44,049 bases of DNA from a virus, in IMG/VR virus record IMGVR_UViG_3300042731_005931, positions 1 through 44,049 of that record; one strand, written 5' to 3'. The notes beneath the pieces were generated by a model that made no database searches, had not been told where the DNA came from, and was given only the letters and a program-made list of their open reading frames with translations. The stretch's first letter is position 1; every line of letters starts with the position of its first letter. Position numbers and translations under genes: made by a program. This document shows, one piece after another, positions 31,707 to 39,207 of this stretch.

Positions 31707-31958
31707 ATGACTAAACAATGTAAAAGATGCAGATGTAACTTTAAACCTAACAGTAATGCACAAAAATTTTGTTCCGATTGTGCCTATATTGTAAATCTTG
31801 ATAAAGCTAGGAAGTCAGCTCAGAAAAAGAGGCAAAAAACAAATGGCACATTTGGAGCAGACCCTATAAAGAAAAACGGTAAAATTAATTTTGAAGCAGA
31901 GCATAGAGCTATTAAAAGAGAACTGATTAGAATAGGATTAAGGAAAAATTATGCTTAA
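31707..31958 (+). CDS. Small zinc-finger basic protein (83 aa)
   Basis: The ATG at 31707 is chosen because the zinc module then begins the protein: CKRCRC and FCSDC about 15 residues apart form a zinc ribbon of the kind seen in replication initiators, followed by a Lys/Arg-rich tail. It overlaps the primase-helicase gene by eight bases, so it may assist replication initiation. Confidence 0.65.
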   Translation: MTKQCKRCRCNFKPNSNAQKFCSDCAYIVNLDKARKSAQKKRQKTNGTFGADPIKKNGKINFEAEHRAIKRELIRIGLRKNYA

Positions 31959-34164
31959 TATTCCTAAACAACTTCAAGATAAAAAATTTCGTTTTATTAA
32001 AATCAATCCTAAAACTAAAAAACCAACTGAAAAGGATTGGGCATTAGATAACAATTATCGTTATAACGAAAAAGAATTTATGCAATATTTAAAATCTGCT
32101 AAAAGTTATGGAGTAGTTTGTGGTTTTGGTAACTTAGCCATAGTTGATATTGAAAATATTGATGATAAGTCCGTAGCTAATTTAGTGATGCAGCATAAAT
32201 TCCCTGAAACTTTTACAGTGCAAACAGGAAGTGGAGGATGGCATCTTTATTACTTTGTAAAAGATATTAATAAAAGAATCCGAATTACTACAGATGAACA
32301 ACACTATGGAGAAATACAGTCAAAAGGGAATCAATGCCTTGGTGCTGGCAGTGTGCATCCATCTGGAACTAATTATGCAATTATTAATGATAGTCCAATT
32401 ACAACTGTGACTAAAAAACAACTTTTAGACGTATTAAAAGGTTATATTGCAGAGGATAAAGATAAATCTAAATTTGTAGATAATTCTATAACTGGTCTTA
32501 ATTGGAACATTTCAAAATTATTAAAATATTGTCCAGATTTAAAAACTAAAGATGATGTTAAATTTCAAGGCTCGCATCCTACACACGGTAGCACTGGAGG
32601 ACAGAATTTTGAAATAGACTTGGATAAGAATACTTGGTATTGTTTTAGATGTGAATGTGGCGGAGATGCAATTAATTTAATAGCAATGTTAGAAGGATTA
32701 GTTAAATGCACTGATGCATGCCCATCTAAGCAAAAATTTAGAGAAATTTTTAAAGAGGCTAAAAAACTAGGAATTAAAAAATATGGTTTTAAAAGCGATG
32801 ACTATAAACCTTCAAAGCAAAAAATACAGAGCACAGATAAATGTCCTGATTTGTTTGTTTGCAACAACAAGGGGCGTATTATTGGCAAAAATATAGAACG
32901 AGTAGTTGAGTGGTTTATAGCTCGTAATCCAACAGTTGCAATTGAAAGTATGGCAGGTAAAGGCACTCATATTTATGTTTACAGAGATGGCTATTATAGA
33001 ATTGATGGGCAGAACATTATTAGAGCTTTTATAAAAAAACAATTTAAGTTGCAAAATCAATTATGGACTTCTGGATATGAAAATGAGATTATAAACTATA
33101 TAATGACATTTAATGTTAAATCAAGAAAAAATTTTAGTGCACCAAAAAAATTAATTAACTGTGGTAATGTAACCTACGATTTAGAACGACCTAATAAACC
33201 CTTGGAACATTCTCCAGAACATAATTTTTTGTATAAAATTCCTTGGAATTATTCTAAAAAAAATAAGAAATTAACTCCAGAATTAAGGAATTATTTTTTA
33301 TCCACTTTTGATAACAATAAAGAAATAATTAATTTAGTTCAAGAATTATTTGGTTATTGTCTTTATTCAGGTTATCCATTTGCAGGAATTTTTTATCTTT
33401 ATGGAACTGGAGGCAATGGTAAAAAAGTATTTACTGCATTATTAGAAGCATTGCTTGGCGAGGATAACGTAGCTAGTGAATCTCTTAACTCTTTAGTGTC
33501 TCGTAGATTTTCTACTGCACAACTTTATGGTAAGCTGTTAAATTCTTGTGGTGAACTTTCAAGTAAAACGCTACAAGAGAGTGATTTACTTAAAAGTTTG
33601 AGTAGCGGAGATAGAATTACTGCTGAATTTAAAGGTTTAGATGGCTTTACTTTTTTGAATGTGGCTAAAATTGTAACAGCTTGTAATGCTATACCGAATG
33701 CTTATGATACATCTTATGGATGGTATGATAGACAGATTGTAATACCATTTATACGTAAATTTAGATACTCTAAAGAAGAAGATACAAATTTAATAGAGAA
33801 GCTTACAACTAAAAAGAATATGGAAAGCCTCTTATCTTGGGCAATAGAAGGATTACATAGATTACTTAAAAATAATGGTTTTACTTATCCATCTAATAGA
33901 GAAGAAATTTATAAAATGTATCAAGGAAATGCAAAATACTTTGTAAGTAATTTTTATACTAGAAGTAAGGATTATAATAATTATGTTAAAGTAGAAGATA
34001 TAAGAAAAGATTATTTAATATGGTGTAAGAAAAACAATATTCCAGAGGATAGTGAAGTATCTCTCGGAAAAGCATTTAGATACTTTGAGCTTCCATCTGC
34101 GGAATGTATAACGCAGAATAATAAAAAAATTTATGTCCGTTATGGATTAAAAAAGGTGAATTAA
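31951..34164 (+). CDS. Primase-helicase (AEP primase plus SF3/D5-type ATPase)
   Basis: A 737-residue replication protein. The N-terminal prim-pol domain has AIVDIENID (metal-binding acids near residues 65-72) and GSGGWHLYYFV. A zinc segment, HPTHGSTGGQ followed by NTWYCFRCECGGDAIN, is at about 205-235. The C-terminal helicase has a D5_N-like region and an SF3-type ATPase: GTGGNGKKVFTALLEALLG (Walker A, residue 485 on), SCGELSS (Walker B region) and VTACNAIPN (sensor/motif C). The residue after the Walker A lysine is Lys rather than Ser/Thr. It likely opens the origin and primes PolA. Confidence 0.88.
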   Translation: MLNIPKQLQDKKFRFIKINPKTKKPTEKDWALDNNYRYNEKEFMQYLKSAKSYGVVCGFGNLAIVDIENIDDKSVANLVMQHKFPETFTVQTGSGGWHLYYFVKDINKRIRITTDEQHYGEIQSKGNQCLGAGSVHPSGTNYAIINDSPITTVTKKQLLDVLKGYIAEDKDKSKFVDNSITGLNWNISKLLKYCPDLKTKDDVKFQGSHPTHGSTGGQNFEIDLDKNTWYCFRCECGGDAINLIAMLEGLVKCTDACPSKQKFREIFKEAKKLGIKKYGFKSDDYKPSKQKIQSTDKCPDLFVCNNKGRIIGKNIERVVEWFIARNPTVAIESMAGKGTHIYVYRDGYYRIDGQNIIRAFIKKQFKLQNQLWTSGYENEIINYIMTFNVKSRKNFSAPKKLINCGNVTYDLERPNKPLEHSPEHNFLYKIPWNYSKKNKKLTPELRNYFLSTFDNNKEIINLVQELFGYCLYSGYPFAGIFYLYGTGGNGKKVFTALLEALLGEDNVASESLNSLVSRRFSTAQLYGKLLNSCGELSSKTLQESDLLKSLSSGDRITAEFKGLDGFTFLNVAKIVTACNAIPNAYDTSYGWYDRQIVIPFIRKFRYSKEEDTNLIEKLTTKKNMESLLSWAIEGLHRLLKNNGFTYPSNREEIYKMYQGNAKYFVSNFYTRSKDYNNYVKVEDIRKDYLIWCKKNNIPEDSEVSLGKAFRYFELPSAECITQNNKKIYVRYGLKKVN

Positions 34165-34364
34165 TGTATTTATATAAAGTAGAAGTAACTGAAAATGAGG
34201 AAGAGAATGAGCAAAATTTGTTTACATTTAGAGAAGGTAAATTAGCATGTCAAGCAATTTTAACTCTGTATTTTTTAGAGACAGATAGATATTTAGCATC
34301 TGCTTTAAATGAAATACAAAAAAATTTTAAAGAGTATAAGGAAAAGCATAAAAAGGTGAATTAA
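34164..34364 (+). CDS. Hypothetical protein (66 aa)
   Basis: Not recognised. Acidic N-terminus (TENEEENEQNLF), then helices ending KEKHKKVN. It starts on the last base of the primase-helicase stop. Confidence 0.5.
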   Translation: MYLYKVEVTENEEENEQNLFTFREGKLACQAILTLYFLETDRYLASALNEIQKNFKEYKEKHKKVN

Positions 34365-34625
34365 ATGGGGAAATGTAATAATTGTGGAAAAAAAATTGAG
34401 TATAATAAATTCAAAAGATACCGTAAAAAAATTCTTTGTTATGAGTGTTACGATACTCGATTAGAACGCAAGAAAGTTAAAAAAGACGCTGCTGAGTTAG
34501 CTGCAAAGAATGAAGAAGAACTGCAAAAGAAAACTGAAGAGTTTGCATTAGCGAATGGTGATTTAGCCGAGCCTATAGATATGGACAGTGGTAAAGATGA
34601 GCAGCCAGAAGAATCAGAGGACTAA
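34365..34625 (+). CDS. Zinc-ribbon protein with acidic tail (86 aa)
   Basis: CNNCGKK (residues 4-10) and CYEC (about 25-28) form a zinc ribbon, followed by a basic patch, a Lys/Glu helix and an acidic end. It starts directly after the upstream stop. It is one of three consecutive tiny zinc-ribbon genes before cysteine synthase. Confidence 0.65.
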   Translation: MGKCNNCGKKIEYNKFKRYRKKILCYECYDTRLERKKVKKDAAELAAKNEEELQKKTEEFALANGDLAEPIDMDSGKDEQPEESED

Positions 34626-34758
34626 TCAAGCTCCTATTTGTGCTGAATGTAAAAAGAGGATAGAAGTTTTTGAAAAATATGCTAAAAATGATAAAGATGG
34701 AACAATTCTTTGTAAAGCATGTTTTGATGAATTAAGGAAAAAAGGAGTAATAGCATGA
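34597..34758 (+). CDS. Small zinc-ribbon protein (53 aa)
   Basis: It overlaps the upstream gene end by 29 bases and shares an ATGA with the next start. CAEC and CKAC separated by about 22 residues form a zinc ribbon resembling that of the preceding gene, suggesting duplication. Confidence 0.6.
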   Translation: MSSQKNQRTNQAPICAECKKRIEVFEKYAKNDKDGTILCKACFDELRKKGVIA

Positions 34759-34946
34759 GTAAAGAAAAAAAAGAGGCAATATTTTATTATTTAGAAGTTC
34801 TTAATGAAACTGAGCAACTTATGATTTTTACAACTAAAGAAGAAAAAATAGGCATAGACTTAATATTAAATACTGCATTACCTATTGAAATACAGAATAT
34901 TCAAATTAATAAAAAAATAACTAAACTTTTAGAGGCTAAGGAATAA
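34755..34946 (+). CDS. Hypothetical protein (63 aa)
   Basis: Not recognised. Alpha/beta pattern (EAIFYYLEVLNETEQLMIF, then IGIDLILNTALPIEI). ATGA overlap upstream; TAATG overlap downstream. Confidence 0.5.
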   Translation: MSKEKKEAIFYYLEVLNETEQLMIFTTKEEKIGIDLILNTALPIEIQNIQINKKITKLLEAKE

Positions 34947-35077
34947 TGCAGAAATGCCCTATTTGTAAGGGTAAAATGCTTTGGGTAGAACACACTCTTG
35001 TTTGCCCCAAGTGTAATAACTTTTTACTTAGAGTTTTAAATTGGCAAAAAAGGTTAATTAATGAGCATACTAAATAA
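34946..35077 (+). CDS. Tiny zinc-ribbon protein (43 aa)
   Basis: CPICKGKM and CPKCNN, 17 residues apart, make a minimal zinc ribbon. It overlaps the cysteine synthase gene by 17 bases, so the two are co-expressed. Confidence 0.6.
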   Translation: MQKCPICKGKMLWVEHTLVCPKCNNFLLRVLNWQKRLINEHTK

Positions 35078-36017
35078 TATAGGCAATACGCCTTTAGTAG
35101 AAATAAAGAAAATTTGGAAATCTGAAGATGTGCGTATCTTTGCTAAAGTCGAAGGTATGAATCCAGGAGGCAGCATTAAAGACCGTATAGCTAAAGCAAT
35201 GATTCTTGATGCAATAAAGAAAAAACAATTAAAGCCAGATATGGAAATCATTGAAGCTACATCAGGCAATACAGCAATCGGAATCGCTATGGTTTGTGCA
35301 GCCTTGGGGCGTAGATGCACGCTAGTAATGCCTAATAGTGTATCAAAAGAACGAGCACAGATATGCAGAGCTTATGGAGCTAATTTAATTAAAATTAAAG
35401 GTAACATGGACAGAGCTATTGCATATGTTGAAGAAATGCTTGAAACTTATAGAGAAAGGGGCAAAGGACATTTACTTTACAATTTAAATCAATTTGATAA
35501 TCCTATGAATTGGAGAACACATTTCCATAATACTGCTCCAGAAATATGTGAACAATTAATGAAACAGTTGTATTGGACAGGTTATTATTCTCCTAATCCA
35601 ACTCATTTTGTAGCTGCATGTGGAACTACTGGAACTATAGTAGGATGCTCTAAAAAATTTAGAGATTATTACTTACGTATAAAAAGTTCACCATATCCAG
35701 AAGAAATACGAACTTATGTGCATGCTGTCTTTCCAAAAAAAGATAGCAAGATTCAAGGGCTTAAAAATCTTCAATTCTCTCGTATGCCTAAAATTTATGC
35801 TCCAAGATTAATTCATGGTTATAGCTATGCTAATGATGCAGAAGCTTTTGCTATGACTAAAAGACTGGCTAGAGAAGAAGGGCTATTTTGTGGTATATCA
35901 AGCGGTGCTGCAATGGCTGAGGCTGTTAAACTTGCTAAGACTGTAAAGTCAGGAAGCTTTATAGTTGTTATATTGCCTGATAATGGGTATCGCTATTTAT
36001 CTGAAAAGGTGTTTTAA
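35061..36017 (+). CDS. Cysteine synthase (PLP-dependent, CysK/CysM type)
   Basis: A complete 318-residue fold-type II PLP enzyme. The Schiff-base Lys is Lys40 in NPGGSIKDRIAKAM, the substrate loop is TSGNT (67-71), NQFDNPMNWRTHF follows, the phosphate-binding loop is GTTGT (188-192), GISSGAA is at 278-284 and the end is PDNGYRYLSEKVF. It makes cysteine from O-acetylserine or O-phosphoserine plus sulfide; the residues that separate these substrates cannot be decided by eye. It is intact and in an operon of cysteine-rich genes, so a functional viral metabolic gene is likely. Confidence 0.93.
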   Translation: MSILNNIGNTPLVEIKKIWKSEDVRIFAKVEGMNPGGSIKDRIAKAMILDAIKKKQLKPDMEIIEATSGNTAIGIAMVCAALGRRCTLVMPNSVSKERAQICRAYGANLIKIKGNMDRAIAYVEEMLETYRERGKGHLLYNLNQFDNPMNWRTHFHNTAPEICEQLMKQLYWTGYYSPNPTHFVAACGTTGTIVGCSKKFRDYYLRIKSSPYPEEIRTYVHAVFPKKDSKIQGLKNLQFSRMPKIYAPRLIHGYSYANDAEAFAMTKRLAREEGLFCGISSGAAMAEAVKLAKTVKSGSFIVVILPDNGYRYLSEKVF

Positions 36018-36235
36018 TGAAAATAATAAAAGAAGTGAAAATTAAGAAAGAAGAATTTTTTTATTTGGAAGTGTGTTGCAAAGATTTTAAAGATTTATAT
36101 TACAATTTTTCAGTGATTACCTTAGATGGTGAAGGAAAGTTATGTATTGGAGCACAGAGCGAAGCTAATCACAGTTTTTATAGAAAAATAAAATATTGTC
36201 CTTTTTGTGGAGAAAAAATAGAGGAAGCGAAATGA
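36017..36235 (+). CDS. Small CxxC protein (72 aa)
   Basis: Beta-rich N-terminal part (EEFFYLEVCCKDFKDLYYNF) and a C-terminal CPFCGEKI knuckle. It starts on the last base of the cysteine synthase stop and overlaps the next gene by four bases, so it belongs to the same operon. Confidence 0.6.
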   Translation: MKIIKEVKIKKEEFFYLEVCCKDFKDLYYNFSVITLDGEGKLCIGAQSEANHSFYRKIKYCPFCGEKIEEAK

Positions 36236-36978
36236 TAGAATTAAAAGATTTAGGATTGAGTCCAAAAGATTATAGAAAAGTGAAAAATTGGCTAAATAAT
36301 TTTGTAGCCCATTTCACAAATAAAGCTGAAGGTGCAAAAGGAACAGTTGAGCGATATGACCTTGAGAATTTAGATTTCTTCTATTTCACTGATTGTAGAG
36401 ACGTGCTTAATAAGCATCCTGAAAGCAAAGGGCAAGAGGACAATAAAAAAATTATCAGGCGTAAACGTGCAGTAGAGTATCAATTAATATTTCGTAGACT
36501 CTTAGGTGAGCAATTAGGAAAGAATCGTCCTTGCTCTCATTGTGGTAATGGCTATCGCTGGATTAATTCCCTTGGAGATGGCACAGGGCATTATATTTAT
36601 TGCCCCAAGTGTGCAATGACTACGGTAGTTACTTATCCTGATGGCTATAATACTTGTATAGATAGAATTAAACAAGATATTACAAATAATGTAAAACAAA
36701 TCGTGAATAAAAATTTTAAAATTACTGGAGAAAAATTACACGTTAAACAGGAATACGAAGAACAAAAGCCTGTTTATGGAACTCCAGTAATAACCACTAT
36801 TGAAGATAGATATGAATCTGGAACACAGAATAGTTTAGGTGAGCCAATAGATGAAGATATGGATAAAAAGCCTAAATTACCTAAAGAGCCTCCATTGAAA
36901 ACAATTTCAGGATTCTTAAAGAAAAAGAAAAAACGATGCACAGGGGATTGCCAGAACTGCGAAAGGCATCTGTGCTAG
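36232..36978 (+). CDS. Zinc-ribbon protein with second cysteine cluster (248 aa)
   Basis: ATG at 36232 (ATGA overlap) is chosen over a longer form. A central ribbon (CSHCGNGYRW and YCPKCAM, about residues 100-130) and a C-terminal CTGDCQNCERHLC cluster are joined by a Pro/Lys-rich linker. The N-terminus is helical (DYRKVKNWLNNFVAHF). The rubredoxin- or transcription-factor-like ribbon may bind nucleic acid. No family recognised. Confidence 0.6.
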   Translation: MIELKDLGLSPKDYRKVKNWLNNFVAHFTNKAEGAKGTVERYDLENLDFFYFTDCRDVLNKHPESKGQEDNKKIIRRKRAVEYQLIFRRLLGEQLGKNRPCSHCGNGYRWINSLGDGTGHYIYCPKCAMTTVVTYPDGYNTCIDRIKQDITNNVKQIVNKNFKITGEKLHVKQEYEEQKPVYGTPVITTIEDRYESGTQNSLGEPIDEDMDKKPKLPKEPPLKTISGFLKKKKKRCTGDCQNCERHLC

Positions 36979-36987
36979 GGTGAACAT

Positions 36988-37293
36988 ATGAAATTTACTT
37001 ACGATTTACCAGATTTAAATAAAACTATAAAACATAATTGGCAGACTATATTAATTAAGCTATACAATGATGAAAAAATATGTGGTATATATGGGTTATT
37101 CCATAAAAACAAATTAGTATATGTTGGTCAAAGTCGTCATGTATATAAAAGAATTAAACAACATCAGAGGACTAAAAAAATACCGTTCACACATTATTCT
37201 ATTTTTAAAACATCTTGTAAAAGAGCAGAAATGTCAATAATTGAATCTATATACATTAATTACTATAGTCCATTGTATAATAAAGAAATATAA
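36988..37293 (+). CDS. GIY-YIG nuclease-domain protein
   Basis: A 101-residue protein with the GIY-YIG core: GIYGLFHKNKLVYVGQSRHV (the two motif strands), a following R in YKRIKQH and a Glu in SIIESIYI. The size is that of a minimal domain without a DNA-binding module, as in UvrC-N-like or homing-type stand-alone nucleases. It may be mobile. No intron is visible next to it. Confidence 0.8.
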   Translation: MKFTYDLPDLNKTIKHNWQTILIKLYNDEKICGIYGLFHKNKLVYVGQSRHVYKRIKQHQRTKKIPFTHYSIFKTSCKRAEMSIIESIYINYYSPLYNKEI

Positions 37294-37329
37294 AGTAATA
37301 GATAAAATACTTATAGAAAAAGTTTTACA

Positions 37330-37340
37330 GCCAGAATGGC
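37330..37340 (+). repeat. GCCAGAATGGC dispersed palindromic motif (intergenic copy)
   Basis: AGCCAGAATGGCT can fold as a short hairpin. Identical or reverse-complement copies occur at 3066-3076, 11854-11864, 38405-38415 and 39812-39822. A near copy (GCCAGATTGGC) lies near 21587-21597. Confidence 0.75.
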
Positions 37341-37366
37341 TTTAAAATCAATATATGAGGAAATTG

Positions 37367-37852
37367 GTGCGTATTATGGTAAATAAATCAAAAAAAGAGG
37401 AAAAAGCGGAAGATAAATGTAATTGTGAACATTTATGTATTGAATGTAAACATATATACGAGCAAGAAGGAAAATATCCACGTTGTTATGCATCAGCTAA
37501 AGAAATAATTAACTGTGTTGATGGAGAAAAAGAAACTGAATATAAACTGTGTGAGCAATTGAACAAGAATGGGCAATGTAAAAAATGGAAACGTGATGAA
37601 GCAAAATACCGAAAACAAAAAATAATTAATGCACTTAAAGACTATTTAGGACTTAATGATGAAATATATCATAGCAGTTATTATCCAAGTATAGGTCGTT
37701 ATTTAGCACATCAACTATTAGATTACTTAAATGACAGAGAAACTGATTTTTTTATTCCTTCTTATGAAGAATGCGAAAGAGTGCACTATAAATACAATGA
37801 AAACAAAAATTATACTAAAGCCTATAAAAAATATGCTAATTTGGAAGAATAA
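37367..37852 (+). CDS. Cysteine-rich protein (161 aa)
   Basis: GTG 37367 is favoured by GAGG six bases upstream; ATG 37355 or 37376 are alternatives. The N-terminal half holds CNCEHLCIECKHIYEQ and further cysteines (RCYAS, INCV, LCEQ, QCKKW), probably two zinc or iron-sulfur sites. The C-terminal half is helical and Tyr-rich. An unknown family, part of the Cys-rich mini-gene run. Confidence 0.6.
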   Translation: MRIMVNKSKKEEKAEDKCNCEHLCIECKHIYEQEGKYPRCYASAKEIINCVDGEKETEYKLCEQLNKNGQCKKWKRDEAKYRKQKIINALKDYLGLNDEIYHSSYYPSIGRYLAHQLLDYLNDRETDFFIPSYEECERVHYKYNENKNYTKAYKKYANLEE

Positions 37853-37854
37853 GT

Positions 37855-38061
37855 ATGCTTAATAAAGAAGCAGGGCTTAAAGTAAACAATTTTTGTATCA
37901 CATGCAAATATATGCAGTATTCTAAACGTGGAGACCATAAATGCGGAACTAAGCCTGTGACTAAAGTTGATTATGTTAAGCGTAGAACAAGAATAGTGCA
38001 TGTGTTGTGCAGCAAGAGGAATAAACAGGGCGATTGTCCTTACTGGAGAGCAAAGAAATGA
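37855..38061 (+). CDS. Cysteine-rich small protein (68 aa)
   Basis: FCITCKYM, HKCG, LCSKR and DCPYW give five cysteines in a layout resembling the N-terminal half of the preceding gene (CxxCK..., C...W), so the two are probably related. It overlaps the next gene by four bases. Confidence 0.6.
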   Translation: MLNKEAGLKVNNFCITCKYMQYSKRGDHKCGTKPVTKVDYVKRRTRIVHVLCSKRNKQGDCPYWRAKK

Positions 38062-38186
38062 TTTTTATCTATAGATGTGATAAGTGCAATAAGAAGCTTA
38101 AAACCTGTATCTGCAATAAGACAGGTAGTAAATGCCCCAAGTGTAAAAAAGGCACGCTGTATAAAGTAGGAAGGGAGTTTGATTAA
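38058..38186 (+). CDS. Tiny double-CxxC protein (42 aa)
   Basis: CDKC, CIC and CPKC occur within 30 residues, a compact zinc ribbon. ATGA overlap upstream; the next start follows the stop at once. Confidence 0.6.
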   Translation: MIFIYRCDKCNKKLKTCICNKTGSKCPKCKKGTLYKVGREFD

Positions 38187-38342
38187 ATGAGATGCAAATA
38201 CTGTCCTTTTTATAAAACAAACAGTGACCAATCTTTTTGTTGGTTAGGTAAATGCATATCAGTATCAGGTAAATGTATAGTGCTAGGTGCATTAAAAGAA
38301 AGAATAAAATACAGAATGACTAAATTAGTAAAGGTGAGATGA
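38187..38342 (+). CDS. Tiny cysteine-rich protein (51 aa)
   Basis: It opens MRCKYCPFYKTNSDQSFCWL and continues with two spaced cysteines, then a basic helix. Five cysteines suggest a metal-binding knuckle. It overlaps the next gene by four bases. Confidence 0.6.
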   Translation: MRCKYCPFYKTNSDQSFCWLGKCISVSGKCIVLGALKERIKYRMTKLVKVR

Positions 38343-38527
38343 TGAGAATAAATAGCATTGATTTTTGGATAGTATGTGGAGATTACGATTTCAAAAAATT
38401 TAAAGCCATTCTGGCTAAAAGATTCGGAAACACACGTTGCAAGTTTTGTGAATTTTGTAATCGTTGGGAAAGAGCAATATTTATTAGCATAATAGTATTA
38501 TGGATTATAATTTTCGTAGTGTGGTAA
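38339..38527 (+). CDS. Zinc-knuckle membrane protein (62 aa)
   Basis: CKFCEFC near the middle followed by a C-terminal transmembrane helix (AIFISIIVLWIIIFVVW). This places a metal knuckle at the membrane face. It contains a copy of the GCCATTCTGGC motif encoding AILA. Confidence 0.6.
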   Translation: MMRINSIDFWIVCGDYDFKKFKAILAKRFGNTRCKFCEFCNRWERAIFISIIVLWIIIFVVW

Positions 38528-38529
38528 GC

Positions 38530-38700
38530 ATGATAACAAATAAGTGTGTTGTGTGTAAAAAACAAATAGCTAATGATTCAGGGCATCATACAATTCATGG
38601 ACTGACTGTTTGTGGAGATTGTGCTGATATTTATGAAATTATCTATGCTTTGGTTAATGGAACTACAAACGCTTGTTATTGCAAGGTGACTAAAAGATGA
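38530..38700 (+). CDS. Small zinc-ribbon protein (56 aa)
   Basis: CVVCKKQI and CGDC about 22 residues apart form a ribbon with an intervening His pair (GHHTIHGLTV), then a helix and final CYCK. The ATG at 38530 lies two bases after the upstream stop. Confidence 0.6.
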   Translation: MITNKCVVCKKQIANDSGHHTIHGLTVCGDCADIYEIIYALVNGTTNACYCKVTKR

Positions 38701-38789
38701 TAAAGATTATAGTCAAAGGCATCAAGGAAGTAATTCAAGCATTGGAGCAATTTAGAGAGCATACTGAGAAATTACGGAGGATTAAATAA
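38697..38789 (+). CDS. Very small helical protein (30 aa)
   Basis: A single amphipathic basic helix (EVIQALEQFREHTEKLRR). ATGA overlap upstream and TAATG downstream favour translation. Function unknown. Confidence 0.4.
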   Translation: MIKIIVKGIKEVIQALEQFREHTEKLRRIK

Positions 38790-38917
38790 TGAGCATGCCA
38801 GAACATAATCCAAAAGAAGATATTTGTGAGCATACTGATTGTCCACATTACAATAATTGCAAATTTAAACACAATTATGCAGCATGTTTTAAAGCTTCTT
38901 TTGGTAACTGCGTCTAA
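38789..38917 (+). CDS. Tiny cysteine/histidine-rich protein (42 aa)
   Basis: CEHTDCPHYNNCKFKH has three Cys and three His in 16 residues, with two further Cys near the end, a probable zinc site. TAATG-coupled to the upstream gene. Confidence 0.55.
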   Translation: MSMPEHNPKEDICEHTDCPHYNNCKFKHNYAACFKASFGNCV

Positions 38918-38930
38918 AAGAGGTTAAAAT

Positions 38931-39092
38931 ATGAGATGCCCTGTTTGTGGTAGAAAATTATATGAGATAAATCCTCCTGGTGGAGAATGGGTATGCTGTA
39001 AAGAATGTCCTGCAAATCAAAATAATGGTTGCTGTGCATTAACAGAATATTATGGAACTACTCAAAAAGAAATCAATAAACAAAAAATATAA
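38931..39092 (+). CDS. Tiny cysteine-rich protein (53 aa)
   Basis: CPVCGRKL, then CCKECP and GCCAL, seven cysteines in 35 residues. AGAGG lies upstream. It is the last of the Cys-rich mini-gene run. Confidence 0.6.
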   Translation: MRCPVCGRKLYEINPPGGEWVCCKECPANQNNGCCALTEYYGTTQKEINKQKI

Positions 39093-39117
39093 AGGAGTAA
39101 ATTTAGAGGGGATAAAA

Positions 39118-39207
39118 ATGAATGTAGAAACTGTAATAATAGTATTCATTGTTGGGATATGTGGGGCTATAATTGTATCGCATATCATTGATAAATATTT
39201 ATTTTAA
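39118..39207 (+). CDS. Single-pass membrane peptide (29 aa)
   Basis: Almost the whole product is one transmembrane helix (TVIIVFIVGICGAIIV) with a short polar tail. AGAGGGG lies upstream. It ends the plus-strand operon before the non-coding region. Confidence 0.45.
   Translation: MNVETVIIVFIVGICGAIIVSHIIDKYLF

Noticed and set aside
36988-37293. GIY-YIG gene as part of a group I intron or intein
   Set aside because: Neighbouring genes are intact and uninterrupted, with no intron-like core sequence around it.
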